64,000 nt of DNA from Antitrichia curtipendula. Taxonomy: Eukaryota > Streptophyta > Bryopsida > Hypnales > Leucodontaceae. How positions within the stretch are numbered: the first letter of the stretch is position 1; each line of letters begins with the position of its first letter. The translations under genes were made by a program, and so were the position numbers. This document shows, piece by piece, positions 11,900-24,248 of the stretch. The notes beneath the pieces are model-generated. The model was not told the DNA's origin and did not search any database. It saw nothing but the letters and a program-made list of their open reading frames with translations. Where the stretch lies: NCBI GenBank assembly GCA_951230915.1, contig OX579637.1:12834001-12898000 (forward strand), given 5' to 3'.

Positions 11900-13339
11900 C
11901 TTGAATTTAACTAGGTTGGCCTTGTCCTCGGCTTTACGCCGTGTATTCGACATCGTACCCGCCGGAGAGGGATCCTTCGGGTTCCGTGGCCTTCCCATTT
12001 TCTCCCAAACACTTCGTGCACCAAGGATGTTAGTTGACCACAATGGCTTCATGGCGACAAAATGGTTAACCTTGTTGTAGTACGCGGATATGGACCTCAA
12101 TTTCTCGTTGTCATTCGACCAGACAACGTAGCAATCCCACTCCCTAAAGTACTTGAGTATGGACTCGTCCAATCTCATTTGGACCATCATCTTGCTGGCC
12201 GTCACACTATGCTGGCCGTTAATCAGGTAGAATTGCCCTCCTTTGATTTCGTCCCACAACTCAGGTTTGGGTTTCTTAGGTTGGTTCACGGGCATGATGC
12301 ACAAAGTCTACTTGGTGGACTTGTCGGGCATATGCACATAGAAATGCATGATGTCCAAAGCGAGCCGATCCTCATGGCTTTAGATGTTCATATCCGCTGG
12401 CGATGAGATAAGTTGCTCAATCGGGATTGACTTTTTCTTGTCGATTGCAAACACGTAGGCGTCAGTGCAAGTGGCCCAGTAGTTCTTGTAGGCCTCTGCA
12501 GACAATTTGTAATCATGGTCACGTTGAGGGTCGTGAGCCTCTGGAATGTTAGTAACCGCCGACGTAAAACTAGTCTCTCTCAGCACTGCTTCATCAGGCT
12601 TTTGAGCCTTTGATTTCCTCCCAGAATTTGAAGCAAGGTTTTGTCTTGCCGGTGGCGGAGGTGATGTCCTAGACTGCTCGTTTCCCCTGGCACCACAACT
12701 GTTCTGTGTACCTGGAGTCCCCATGGAAGCTTGTCCTTCCCCTCCTTAAGCCGGCATCTCCTGAGACACAGTTCGTGCGACTATGTCTCTTTTCGTGGAT
12801 TCTAGCTTCGCCTTTAGAACCTCGAAGGTGACGAATAGGGACCTTAGTCGATTGCACAGCGTTTTTTCGATAATTGTGTTTCCAGCTGAATTGCGGAAGA
12901 AGTTGTTGTCAATCTTCTTCTCCAACTCAAGGATTTCGGTCCTGTACTCGGTGGGTTCAAGTGTCTCCAGGAACGGCATGATGTTGAAAGGAATTTTCGA
13001 GGAGTCCAAGACGATAGTGAAATGACACTATTCTTCTTCCTTCTTTCATGTTTGTGCAGTCACGCAGTGTATTTTGATGATGCTCCCCTTGTCGTGGGCA
13101 ATCTCTTTGATTTTCTCGTTGAAGGAGACAGAGTAGTACGGGTCGTTGTCCTTGTACTTGTACGAGAAGCATATCAGGTTTTTGAATGGTATCATCCCAA
13201 GGCTCCAGTTGTCCATCTTCTTGGGGTTGAGAAACTCCCAGTACTCTCCATCGTTGTGGATGTCGTCTCCATCATCCTCATCTCGAGCGACGTTGCATCT
13301 CTTGAAGAACAACTCCAGTCTTGGTATTTGTTCCTTCAT
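11900..13339 (-). pseudogene. N-terminal exon with ParB-like domain, copy A
   Basis: A 480-codon exon, phase 0, whose ATG (13337-13339) directly follows an AG acceptor. Residues 1-110 are an uncharacterised conserved region (IPRLELFFKRC, YWEFLNPKK, MIPFKNLICF). At about residues 300-370 lies a ParB-like region: IPIEQL...PADMNI-SHEDRLA, then TLCIMPV, then YLINGQHSVTASK, the equivalent of the GQHR box of ParB-N domains. CYVVWSNDNEKLRSISAYYN follows. Compared with copy B it has no frameshift but about five premature stops (two near 13012-13030, then 12746, 12380 and about 12310). ParB-like assignment is by motif order only. Confidence 0.65.
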
Positions 13340-13378
13340 CCTGTCAATGCAGGTGAACGTATCACTAAGTTCGTGGTT

Positions 13379-14055
13379 TAGCTCGAGTCGACCTAAGTCG
13401 GAGACCAAGTGTACTTCTTGATCTTACTGAATGAGTGAGGATATCGGTCTTGTATTTAGGTCGATTCGACCTGAAGATCACATATCGCATTTGGTATGAT
13501 CTGGTTTGAATTTGGATTTAGTTCGAACCAACCGTAATGGTATCGGACTATATGCTTAGAAATTTTATCTCTGATCTTGCACGGGAGATTCACTTCTGTA
13601 ATCTTTATTGGTAGTTTGGTGTCACGATTTAGGTCGAGTTGACCTAATTCAAGAGGTCCCTCTGCTGTGTATACGTGATCATTCTGTGTCTCTCTGCTGT
13701 GTATGTGGTCATTTAGCTCGAGTCAAGCTAACTAGAGGGTGATCTGGTATTTGTATTTTGAAAGTTTTAATCTTTTTTTGTGTCTTCTGCCTAGTTGTGG
13801 GTTACGGTTTAGGTCAATTTGACCTAACTTTGACGGGGCCTTCGATTTCTGGTCGCAGACTTATTTTGCTTATGGGTACAGTTCAATGTTCTTCAAATTG
13901 GATTTTCTCATTTAGCCCGAGTCGACCTAAGTGGTTCTTTTATGTTTGAATTCTTTGTATAGTGAACCTAAATCTTTTGTTGTCGAAAATAAAACCTACA
14001 TTCGCAATAGTCGACCTAAACTGGCTTCAACCTAAACTCATCCCGACCTAAAATT
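13379..14055. repeat. Palindrome cluster in 5' leader of the ParB/HAD-like gene, copy A
   Basis: Palindromes at 13379-13396, 13455-13475, 13628-13647, 13713-13731, 13808-13827 and 13911-13930, plus half-sites at 14011-14055. Compensated variants occur: 13808-13827 has GGTCAA/TTTGACC and 13713-13731 has TTAGCT...AGCTAA. They lie just upstream of the first coding exon, presumably in a 5' UTR intron. Copy B has the equivalent cluster at 53211-53960. Confidence 0.8.
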
Positions 14056-15119
14056 GCAAATGAATCAAATTCATACTCACCTTGATTGTCCTGGCAAGAC
14101 TCCGGATTTGTATGTAATTGAAGGTTCCTCAAGCCTTACGGTTTGGGAGCAAAAAGAAATCAATAGTTCCCTTCATCACCCACAAGCAATGGAGGTAATT
14201 AGTGAAACTAATTACAACGTTCAGCTGAATCCAAAACTCTCAGACCACCAAGCACGGAGGAAAAAGCAACTGGAGTGCTCAACATCAATATCAACAACGT
14301 CAATTTCGGCAAATTGGACTAAAACGTAGTCAGTGGAAATTTCCAATCTGAAAGTATGAATCCTTAGAATACTCCATTCGCAGACATACTCTCCAAAACC
14401 GAGCAAGAAACCTATGGCACATTTTGACACTTGTACAAACTACAAATTCTGACTCCTGAATAGCAACCTCAACCAGAACATCTTGTATGCACAACTGAAA
14501 AAAATGGAACTTCTCTTGACCAATCAAAGAAGTGTCCATGCCCTCCCTCAGCATATCATGACAATTGAGGAAAAATTGCTGCAACTCAAAGACAACAAGA
14601 AACCTAAACTACAACATTCAATGAAACAACCCCAAAATCGCTAGAAAATGAAATTCACTCTTCCTGCACCATGCAAGTAGTTCACGCATCTCCTAGTTCA
14701 TGGATTACAGAACAGTTTCCAACCCAAGTGCGCAATCAAGAGTTTCCACCCAACACACAGATAAAACTCACCGATTAAGGTCAGCGTTAAAGCTCAACAC
14801 TAAATTGTAAGTACCCGGGCACACACAACGCAGAGATAAAACTCACCAATTCAGCTCATTGTTAAAGGTCAAAATGAAATTGTGAGCACCCGGGCACACA
14901 AGCACACGGGCCATTTAGTTTTTGAAACGGGCCATTCAGTTTCATATTGAGCACGGAAGACTTTATGTACAGACCCCCAAAAACAAAATAAAAAACGGAT
15001 TACCTGCTTCCCGCAAATAAGCACGCAGCAACCTCCCGCCGCAAAACTCACGCTCCAACTCCGTCGTCTGAGGAAGCACATCATCACACCAACTCCGTCG
15101 AAAGCAAAGGGTGTAGGAA
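14056..15119. other. Divergent spacer of copy A, left part, with a direct repeat
   Basis: No gene recognised. Two direct repeats of about 62 bp occur at 14762-14823 and 14834-14895, each with GATAAAACTCACC...ACCCGGGCACACA. This may be promoter DNA for the minus-strand gene. Confidence 0.4.
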
Positions 15120-15835
15120 GCACGACAACGACGAGCATGGGGGCGAAGAAGCCCGAGGAAGTCTGGGGACGCAGACAGCACGGGGGTGCAGAAGAAAACC
15201 CCAACGACGAGTACGGGGGTGAAGAAGCCCGAGGAAGTCCGGGAGCACGGGGGCAAAGAAGTCCGAGGAAGTTCGGGGACACCGACGGGGACGCAGACAG
15301 CACGAGGCGCATAAAAAAACACCGACGACGAGCACATAGTTGAAGAAGTCGACGCGCAACGGACTGGAGTGCTGCAACAGAGGGTTGGTGTGCTTCGAAC
15401 AGAATTTGCGCAATGCTGTGCCTTAATCAAGTACTCACCCTCACCCCACACAATACACCCATCACCCCTAACCAAAACCTAAACGTCCAAAAGCTTTGTT
15501 CAATCCTGTGCCCTAATGCTCACATCACCATCACCCCACACAATACCATCACGCCTCACTCTTCTATGCTTGGGGGACTAGAACAGATAAAATCTGCACC
15601 GGGGTTCTTTCGTGCAACGAGGATTTAGGGTGGGTGAATCTGCACCGGGGGTTCTTTCGCGCGATGGGGGACTCAAGCAGGTGAATCCGCATTGGGGGAT
15701 CGTTTGCGCAACGGGAGACTGGAGCAGGTGAAATTCGCACCGGTAGGTTTTTCGTGCAACGGGGGACTAAAATCCGCACCGGAGGTTTAGGGTTTGCAAA
15801 GGTGAAATCCGCGCCGGGGTGAACTGACCCCCTTC
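15120..15835. repeat. GC-rich minisatellites in the spacer
   Basis: At 15120-15330 an imperfect GC-rich unit containing GAAGAAGCCCGAGGAAGTC repeats three to four times. At 15590-15835 a unit of about 47 bp (AATCCGCACCGGGGGTTCTT then GCGCAACGGGGGACT) repeats about five times. Open frames across this block are repeat artefacts. Confidence 0.7.
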
Positions 15836-17189
15836 TCGTCCCCCCGGGAAAATCCAAAATTTTTTTATTTTCCACAAATTAACATTTCTGCAAATTCTGA
15901 ATTCATATTTGCAATAAGACGTCCCAAATTAGCTATTGTAGCTATAGAAAACAGATTTTACACAGCACAGAATAGGGGGCTTTTTAATATATGCATCCTT
16001 GGATGAACTTTAGAAGGACAAACAAGTAGGCCATTTCACCCGGCCTTTTAACTCTAACTATGTTTTAGGATTGAAGCATTCAAATCACACCTTCTTGGTG
16101 TTCTTTAATTTTAAAGTTTTTGTTTTTGTTTTTAGGATCCTCAATTGTCTTTTAGTTATTTATTACTTCTATTTTTGTTGATTACAAAACATCTCATGTG
16201 CACTTCGGTTGTGACAAAGCTGAATTAATCTAGGTTCAAATTATATAAAAATTCTTCAAAAAGATTCACCTTCCTAGCAAACTCTTTCAAAAAAATGAAC
16301 ATATTTGAAACAAAATGTCTTCAACCTAAACACAACAAAAAACCAAACAACAGGTGGGTCAAACACCTACCCTGCCCTAGACTAGGGAAGATTGACCCCT
16401 GTATTGCCCTGTGTTTTATCCCTACAGGAAACAATGAAGTTTTTTATTTGCCGCATATGATAAAAATTTCATATTCATATATGCAATCAAAGGCCCCATA
16501 TTTGCTAACGTACATGAAGAATACAAAATTTATGCGGCACAAAATAAGGGGCAATTTTTACATTTACCCTTTGACAAGACAATGCAGTTATTTTCAAAAA
16601 CATGAACCACTCAAAACAAGAACTTCATTAGATTTTATTAAACATACTAGTACTGTCAACACAAGAAAAAGGTTACATGTTTCACTAATGCTCTGAATTT
16701 CAACATTCATCCACATATTCTATAGAAATAGTACATTAGTTATCGCATGTTATGTTTTTATACTCTAATTTTCATGGATAATTAGGGAATTCTACGATCC
16801 ATGATGAAAACTCAAAAGTATGTACCTTAATTATTTTGAAGTCCTATGCTTTTGTTCAAAAAATCGTCATCAAAAAAGTTCACTAAGGACTTAATGAAAA
16901 TGCAAAGTAGCAAAAATAAACTGAAGTTGGAAAATGTCTTCAACAAACAGGATTCAGAGATGACTCATGTTTGTGCTAGTTTTTTGTTAAATGTCAATGC
17001 AATTTAAAAAAATATTTCAAAGTAGTTACAAATTCCGCATTTAGATTTAACTCTTTCACAATTAAATATGATGACTTCTCATGATAATGGCCACTATTTA
17101 TTGTAAATGCCCAATAACGACAATAAGTGTATACCAAATATTATATATTAGACGCAAGGACAGACTAAAATTAGGTTTGAATTGCATAT
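15836..17189. other. AT-rich spacer, no feature seen
   Basis: Homopolymer-rich DNA with no motif or family match. Confidence 0.4.
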
Positions 17190-17655
17190 TATTGTGAATT
17201 CAAATGTTTCAAGGAATATTGAACATCCAACTTTTTGTAAAGGGCTTCCCAAATCAAATTCCATGACATTTGATGTAGGGAGCCATTAAAGTACAAGCCC
17301 AATTTTATTCCAATTTTTTTTTTATTCACGTGAGGGTTCATTGAAATTACGCACAAATTAAATATTCTCATAGATTCAAATACTGGAGGGTATTTTCAAC
17401 TTCCTCAATTTGGTTCAAGTGCCTCCCCAAATCAAATTCCATGACATTTGATGTAGGGAGCCATTAAAGTACATGCCCAATTTTATTCCAAATTTTTTTT
17501 GATTCACGTGAGGGTGCATTGAAATTACGCACAAATTAAATATTTTCATGGATTCAAATACTTGAGGGTATTTGCAACTTCTACAATTTGGTTCAAGTGC
17601 CTCCCCAAATCAAATTCCATGACATTTGATGTAGGGAGCCATTAAACTACATACC
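17190..17655. repeat. 178-bp tandem repeat, copy A
   Basis: The motif CCCAAATCAAATTCCATGAC starts at 17248, 17426 and 17604, giving an exact 178-bp period over about 2.3 copies. A diverged array with the same period lies at the matching place in copy B (56290-56935). Confidence 0.9.
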
Positions 17656-17939
17656 CGGTTTTACGTCAAATTAATCATGTATTAGCCTCCTCAGAGATCC
17701 AATCATAATCACTCTAGAATAGTATCATTATTACTCGAGATAAGTGATTAAGAAGTTCAACTTCTTTCCAAAAGTACTATGCAACTTCTTTCCATATTTT
17801 TTTGACATGTATTATATTCAAGTAGTTTTAAAAGTGACAAAGAATTGCAAAAATTATTTATCTTGAAGGGCGAAGTATATCAATAATTTTATATACCGAA
17901 AACTTCAAGAAAGTTGTATACCGTGACATTTAGGATTTT

Positions 17940-18620
17940 AGTTTTGTATTTTTGTGATGATTGATTGATTGTGGAGTATTGTTCTTGGAGTTTGTGAATT
18001 ATTTAGTATGAGGGTTCTATTATTTGTATGATTGACTGTTGAATTGAATTTTGTAGACAGTGCAAAGAAGTAGTATTCATTTAATTGGAACAAAATGGCT
18101 GTAGACCCTAAACGAGGCATGTATTTCCATCACGTGTGTTAGTATATTTTTCTTCCAAGTACTTGGCCTTATTTGGACAAGTGTAGAGACTAGTACTTAG
18201 ATTTTGAGGTGAAACAGTACGTTAGAGGGGTCCAATAATTTTTGGACTCATTTCTTGAGTGTAAAAAAATAGCATTGAAATGAAATGGCCATGGACTCTA
18301 CAGTAGTAGGTGATCACTTAGAAGTATTTCCAACTTACATGCATTTTTTTTGCACACCTTTTTAATTTTTCTAATAAGTGGTTGATTGTGTTCATTGTTC
18401 TTGGATTTTGTGAATTACTACGAGGTGTTTTGCACACCTTGTGTAATTTTTGAATTGACTTTTAAAGTGCAAACAAGTAGCATTGGAACGAAATGGCCAT
18501 GGACTCTAAACGAGGGATGTATTTCCGACTTGTGTGTATATTTTCCCCACTGGATCATAGAATGTGCTACTTTAATGTATGTGAGGAAGTTGTTGCTCCT
18601 TGCTTGAAATCTGAAATTTC
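17940..18620. repeat. Degenerate duplication, about 407 bp
   Basis: The segment with GATTGTGGAGTATTGTTCTTGG...GTGCAAAGAAGTAG at 17955-18130 recurs at about 18370-18540, a 407-bp offset at the GTGCAAA mark. A partial copy (AAATGGCCATGGACTCTA) lies near 18275-18302. No coding content. Confidence 0.65.
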
Positions 18621-19883
18621 TCCACAAGCATGATATTTTATGACTTTGGGCCTAACCAACAAAATGAAAGCCATGTATTGTAGTTCCAACTCCATCTTGA
18701 ACTTTGACCAAATTCCTAATATTGGATGTTTTATTGCGATGTTTGAACTTAGTATGCACTTTCAATGTGTATTTTTTTTAATTATAGTATGGCACGTAAC
18801 TTGAGTTTATACCAGAATGTTTCTCATTTTAATATACATGCATACTGATATTTTCAATATTTTTGAAATAACTTCCTATTGGTGTGATTTTCTTTAACTT
18901 TTTCTTCAAAAATTCTCAAAAAAATCAGTTTCCACATAAGAATCGAATTTTCTACCTAAAATAAAGTAGACATGTAAATTGAGTGACAAACAATGAGGCT
19001 TGAAATTAGTGTTCATGGGTCCATCATGTATGGGGGTTAATAATGTTGTTGACATTTAAAAAACAACAAAATTATTGATAGTAGTTCCTAAAGCCATCAT
19101 CTGAAAAAGCGCAATGGCAGTGAAGATTGCATATCGGAGTTAAAAAAAGAATTCTGGAAACATTCTCCAAATCCAAAAAAAAAGGATCCAATAGAATGTA
19201 GAATTCTAGTGATTTTTCGGCCCTAAATATGGTGGTGGGAGAATGTAGGCCACGTATTACCCTTGTCTTATTCTCCATGAATAGTAGAGGCATCTTAGGG
19301 AATTCCGATGAACAACCTTGCTTTTCGGGTTGACATTTTCAAATTTGAATGCAAGCTTTGTACTTCCCGCCGTCTCCATTCCCGCCAGAATGTGCTCGAC
19401 TTCTATTGACGTTTGCTTCAATGACTCCTCTTTTCATACTTTCGGAAATGCGATTGCAACTCTATGTAGGCAATGCTCCTTTCCTTGTACCTGGACGTTG
19501 CATGTGTGGTTAACTTCTTACCTTGTTAAGGATTTATTAGAGCTCTTTGCAAATTGCTTAGTAGGGAATGTCGGCAACTTGTGTTTTGTTGTTCGTTGAG
19601 TCGCTTAGAGCTCTAGGTATGATATGCAGGAATCCTGTTGCCCACGAAAAAATCACATTCAGTTTCAGTGCAAGGTTTACGAAGAAGATGCAAAAGTCCT
19701 TTCAACTACCACTCCCATTTGTATTTTTGTCAGTCTTGTTCAAAACTGATCAGATGTTGTGGTGTTAAGCAATGATGTGAATTGTATGCAAGATTGTTCA
19801 AATCCCTGTGACGCTTATGTATGAGTTGAGCACTATTGGGACCGGCACTGTATGTCGTGAAGACATTCTCTTCCGAAGCTTGC
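18621..19883. other. Spacer upstream of DUF7869-like gene, no gene called
   Basis: The plus strand is open at 19318-19599 but the product is not recognised and has no clear counterpart in copy B. This probably includes the promoter and leader of the 20659 gene. Confidence 0.3.
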
Positions 19884-20569
19884 TTTAGGTCGACTCAATC
19901 TAAATTGGAACAAATGCAACCTACCAGATTTCTTGTGTCATTTGAAGTATTGGGCTCTGTTGCATTTCTAGTCTTCAGGAAATGGTAATCGAGTACGATA
20001 CCAAGTAAAGTGAACAATGTCACACGTTTAGGTTGACTCAACCTAAAAGCGAAGATGACATGTGTCCTGGAATCTACTCATGTGAACGCTTTCTACGAGA
20101 AGAATTTCTAGAATTTCTTATTGTAAGAACTTCAACGTGGATGTCTGCTTTCCAGATATCTGAACAAAGATTGGAAAATCTGAATTAGGTCAACTCGACC
20201 AAAACTTTGTAGATCTGTTTGTTTGATAAACTCCTTCTCTTTAAAGTTGTTGGAGTTTATCTAATTGAATGGCTGAGAGAACCAATTATGTAAACAAACT
20301 TAACTAGTACTATTTGTTCAGTAGCCTTGGCATTTTGGTTGATCCTACCTATACTAGGTCAATGTAGTTACTTCTATTGCTTTCGTGTATTGAATCCTGC
20401 TTGTCAAGACCATACATCAGACGGTCTATGTTGTAGATAATCTGGCAGGATTTTTATTTAGCCGTGATATCAATATCATCATGTACAGGAATTTTTGGGT
20501 TTGGGTTCTTCAGTATCTTCTAGAATCTGCACATTAAATGGTGTTGATGGTTAGGCCGATTCGACCTAA
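19884..20569. repeat. Palindromes in 5' leader of DUF7869-like gene, copy A
   Basis: Palindromes at 19884-19904, 20027-20047, 20185-20204 and 20551-20569, with degenerate half-sites at 20335-20365. The one at 20027-20047 has both arms changed together (GGTTGA/TCAACC). They end about 90 bp before the coding start at 20659, upstream of an AG acceptor (GTGTGCAG). Confidence 0.8.
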
Positions 20570-20658
20570 AATGTTGACATGTAGTACTTTGTACGCAGTT
20601 TGCACATTCAATGCTTAAAATTCTATCAGTTTACCATATTCTTACGTGTGCAGGTGAA

Positions 20659-23490
20659 ATGAGCCTCCCAGACGATCCTCTCAAGAATATAGACTGGGGT
20701 GACGATGATATTGAAGACCATGTTGACATGGATGTTGACATTCCCGAGTGTGAAGGAATTCCTAGGCGGCTCTGAAATACAAGTGTTGTTACCCTCTATA
20801 ATGATGAAGGTATTCTTGTTGGTGAAGGTATATGCCACAATGCGAACTCGGATCTTGTGCTTGGTCCTCTTGGAGATACTCATGTGGCGGTGCACATTTC
20901 CAAAACTCATTTTGAAGCGGACATCCCTCAAGAGCGAGTGCGCGCATTGGTAGCATGGCCAATTAAATTGGTCCCCTGTCGTGGAGCAAGCCTGCATGAC
21001 CATAACGTGAGGGATAATTTCAATCGACTACAAGCTAGCCGTGAGAACCCTCTGACTTCGAAGTCCAACCGGCCATATACAAGCACTGTTCAAAATCCCC
21101 CTCGTGAGTCTTGCATCAAAATGAAGGACCTTCTCAGTCAGGGCTCCATCAACTTGGTGTCTAGCAAGACTTGTTGTAGTAAGAATTGCGTTCAGTTGTT
21201 TCTAAGAGAAAAGATTTGAGCTTTCCGTGAACGAATGTATCAAAATTCTATGTTCAAGTACAGAGCCTTCATGAAGACTGAAGTTCATAGACAGATGCAT
21301 CGTGATTCACGAGGAAGAAGGATGGTGACTATTGACGAAATTGTTGTGTGCGTGCGAGCATGGATGCATATTGCCGGGGTTCCAGAATCTACATTCTATT
21401 GCTATCAAAAATGTGCATTAAATGATGGTCAAGAAGCAAGAGAACATGGCAATTTGGGACTACTTAAGCCAAGGCTACACATGGAACAAGCGGCGGTTAC
21501 TCTGAAATGCATCTTGGAGAAAGAAGCGGATCACATGCCACATTGTACCCGGACTCTGAAGTGTGAGCAGAAGGTGGCCTCCAAGATTTTGCCGGCTACG
21601 TTTCAATGGAAGGGTCAAATAACAAAAATAAACGAGATCAATGCTGCTTTTGGATTGCAAGAGGTATCTACATCAAATTTGAGCAAGATCAGGTCCACTA
21701 GGTTTCCAGAGTACGATGTGAAGCAGCCTGGAGATAGTTTTGCTCAATGTGTTGTTTGTGACAAGTTGCGGGAGCTCATAAAGAGTGCTCTTGCAGGATC
21801 TCAAACCGCTATGTTATGGTCAAGGAGATTGGATAAACACTTCGCCATTGCTCGCGCTCACAGGGAAATCTATTATGCAAACCAATATTGGTTGCAAAGT
21901 TCTCCGCATGAATGTATCACAATCATGCACGACAAAATGGATCATGCAAAAACCGCTTCTCCTGTCTTTTTACACAAAAGCAAAACGCTTGATGGCCTAA
22001 TGAAGTTGCTTGTATCCGTTACGGGCATGATTGCGCACGGGCATGCTGATGTCCGTTATGCACATTATGGTTTGGATTTGTTTAAACATGATTCCATTTA
22101 CACCATTGGTTCAATGGCAAAGTTGTTGCGTGACCTTGAACTACCACCAAAGTCTTCTTCAAGGGCGTTGTTTGTCAATTCAACATCGGCACCTCTGTTT
22201 GAAGCAATATTGAAAGGAAAAGAGATGTGTGAAGCAGCGCTTCCTCCGCCATCGATAAGCTTAGTTCCAGCGACACCGTTGCCACCCACTCTGAATGTGC
22301 AAATGGACAATGCCACAGGGGACAACAAAAACCGATATGTGTATTGCTTTTGGTCTCTACTTGTTGCAAACAAGATCTTTCGTGAAGTGCATGTGAACTT
22401 CATGATCGTTGGTCACACACATGATGACATTGATGCGTTGTTTGGGAGATGGAGCATGCTCTTGAAGAAAGAGAGCTTTCCTACAGTTCCTGCACTCATG
22501 AAGTCGTTCATGGATGTAGAATCCATATCCACTATTCCTCATCTAATTGAAGAAGTGCCTGATTTCAAGGGGTTCATTGCAGGTTCATTTATTGACGGTG
22601 GTGATATTCTTGTTGGTCACACGAGGCTGCAACAGGTGAAGTTTTACCTAGATTCTAATGGAATTCCTGTGATGAAGTACAAATTGTTATGCACTGATGT
22701 GGACTAGCAAGGGGAAAATAGTGGACCCATTAAGTTGTGGAAAGAAGATGCAGAAGGACAAAGTTTGTGGCTCCGTGGAGTACCATTACCAGTGGAACTG
22801 AAGACAATGAAAGGTGTGGAGGACATAATGAAAGGTATATCTGGATTTGAGAAGTATTGGGAGAATTTGTGCAATGCAAATGTTACTGGAGAATACCAAA
22901 GACGCTACGAGCACTTGGTTCACTATTGGCGTGATGTAAGGGTAGCAATGCAAGAACTGATGTCGAGCACTTTAGTTTTGCGAGATGGTTTTTGGCCAAC
23001 AACACGTGTTTGAGCGACACGAGTGGATCAATTGGGTGATGATGGCGAGGACCGTGAAGAGTTTGCAGAGGATGACGCCTACGTTGGGCCATTGTCTGGT
23101 TGCCCAGTACCATCTTTTAGGGTAGGACGCGATCTCTACAATGGGTACTTTGTTGCAGTTCGACTCGCAGACGGTGACGATCAGCCAGTTTGGATTGCGA
23201 GGGCATTGTCTGATCCGAACTGTAACCCTGAAAAACCGAATTGCATTCTCATTCAATATTTCCGTCCAACATCAAGAAATCGGGATGTTCAAGACAACTA
23301 CACTGGATGGGACAGCGATAGAGGTTTGCGTTGGAAGGTTGAAGAAATTGAGCCACCAATTTGGGAGCATACAAATGCCCTAATGACAACGTGGAGTTCT
23401 TCCATAAGAACTGACACCGTCCATTGCATGATCAAGATCCCATCTGTTCAAATTGAAGTCATCAACCAGAGTCTTGCATCATACAGTTGA
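20659..23490 (+). pseudogene. DUF7869-like putative DDE transposase, copy A
   Basis: A 943-codon frame with four premature stops (20773 TGA, 21217 TGA, 22705 TAG, 23011 TGA) and no frameshift. The start ATG follows a splice acceptor at 20653. The N-terminus is acidic; the middle has CVVC (C364, C367). Three motif blocks could be an acidic triad: IMHDKMDHAKT (D425, D428), QMDNATGDNKNR (D550) and VGHTHDDIDALFGRWS (residues 584-598). This is the DUF7869 pattern known from plant and animal repeats. A C-terminal region from about residue 825 (YFVAVRLADGDDQPVWIA...QYFRPTSRN) may be a reader-like fold. Copy B reads Trp, Arg and Trp at three of the stops. Transposase function is inferred. Confidence 0.8.
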
Positions 23491-23932
23491 TATCCAAAGA
23501 CGTGTAGCATATGTGAAGCACGTTTTTTAATAATGTTGTAGCACATTGTCATGTTTCCTACAACAAATGGTATTTAAATGTTAGAGTAGAAGAATTACGT
23601 TTTAGTTGATTGGTTTTATATTATTTATTGTTTGTTTTTGCATATCTCTTTGTATTAATATGTGCTTTATTTACTAAGAAGTTGTACTTACATATAGTAT
23701 ATACATATGAAAATAAAATTATATTATTTTATTTTTTCTATTATTCAATCAATTTATTTTTGTTTATATATTTTGTGTTTATGTTTTTTGAAACTCTACT
23801 TTGATTTGAAACAAAAGAATAGTGGGTATATCCACTATTTATATTTTGTTAACATGTTAAGCACTTTCACATTTTGGGTAGGGGGTTGATTGGTTGTTAC
23901 AAATTTCCTGCCTGCAAAGCTCAATTAGCCTC
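23491..23932. other. 3' flank of copy A gene
   Basis: AT-rich 3' UTR-like DNA. From about 23845 it becomes similar to copy B (about 62447 onward), for example GGGGTTGATTGGTTGTTAC against GGGCCCGTTGGTTGTTAC. Confidence 0.5.
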
Positions 23933-24045
23933 ACCAAGTCATGTGTTTTTTTCATGCGCTCATACAAATTCAAAGGAATCGAACCCGGACCGCTCCGATG
24001 AGATAAACAACTCCTTACAACCAATCGTGGAGGTCATGACTTGGT
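23933..24045 (-). other. tRNA-like hairpin element with Pol III B-box, copy A
   Basis: Arms ACCAAGTCATG (23933-23943) and CATGACTTGGT (24035-24045) enclose a minus-strand GGTTCGATTCC (23975-23985), a perfect B-box/T-arm. About 35 bp upstream on that strand is a TGGTTGTAAGGAG stretch that could be a weak A-box. The same structure occurs downstream of the copy B gene (62533-62646). It could be a tRNA-derived SINE body or a tRNA-like 3' structure. A full cloverleaf was not built, so this is not called as a tRNA. Confidence 0.5.
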
Positions 24046-24248
24046 GTTCAAATATAACATGATCTTCAGTTATAAGAGTCAAAGGACTACTGTTACAAGT
24101 AGCAAGATATACTACAGGACTCCCTAATTAAAAAAAACTCTCATTTTAATGAAAATTGTGCTTCAGAATTAATAAATTTAGGGATGAGCAACCTAAATTA
24201 GCTAAAACTAACATTCAATTTTTAGAGACTAGATGGGAAATATTATAA

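Noticed and set aside
14869..15475. Overlapping minus-strand frames in a GC-rich block
   Set aside because: Low-complexity Ser/Pro/Arg translations of the minisatellite in three frames, with no conserved domain and no counterpart in copy B.
20659..23490. Alternative genetic code or stop readthrough (TGA as Trp/Arg)
   Set aside because: Both TAG and TGA occur at different expected residues (Trp, Arg, Gln) and sister copies have sense codons or additional frameshifts. Decay explains this better.
23975..23985. A functional tRNA gene from the GGTTCGATTCC box
   Set aside because: No cloverleaf with acceptor, D and anticodon arms of normal size could be drawn. It is kept only as a tRNA-like hairpin.
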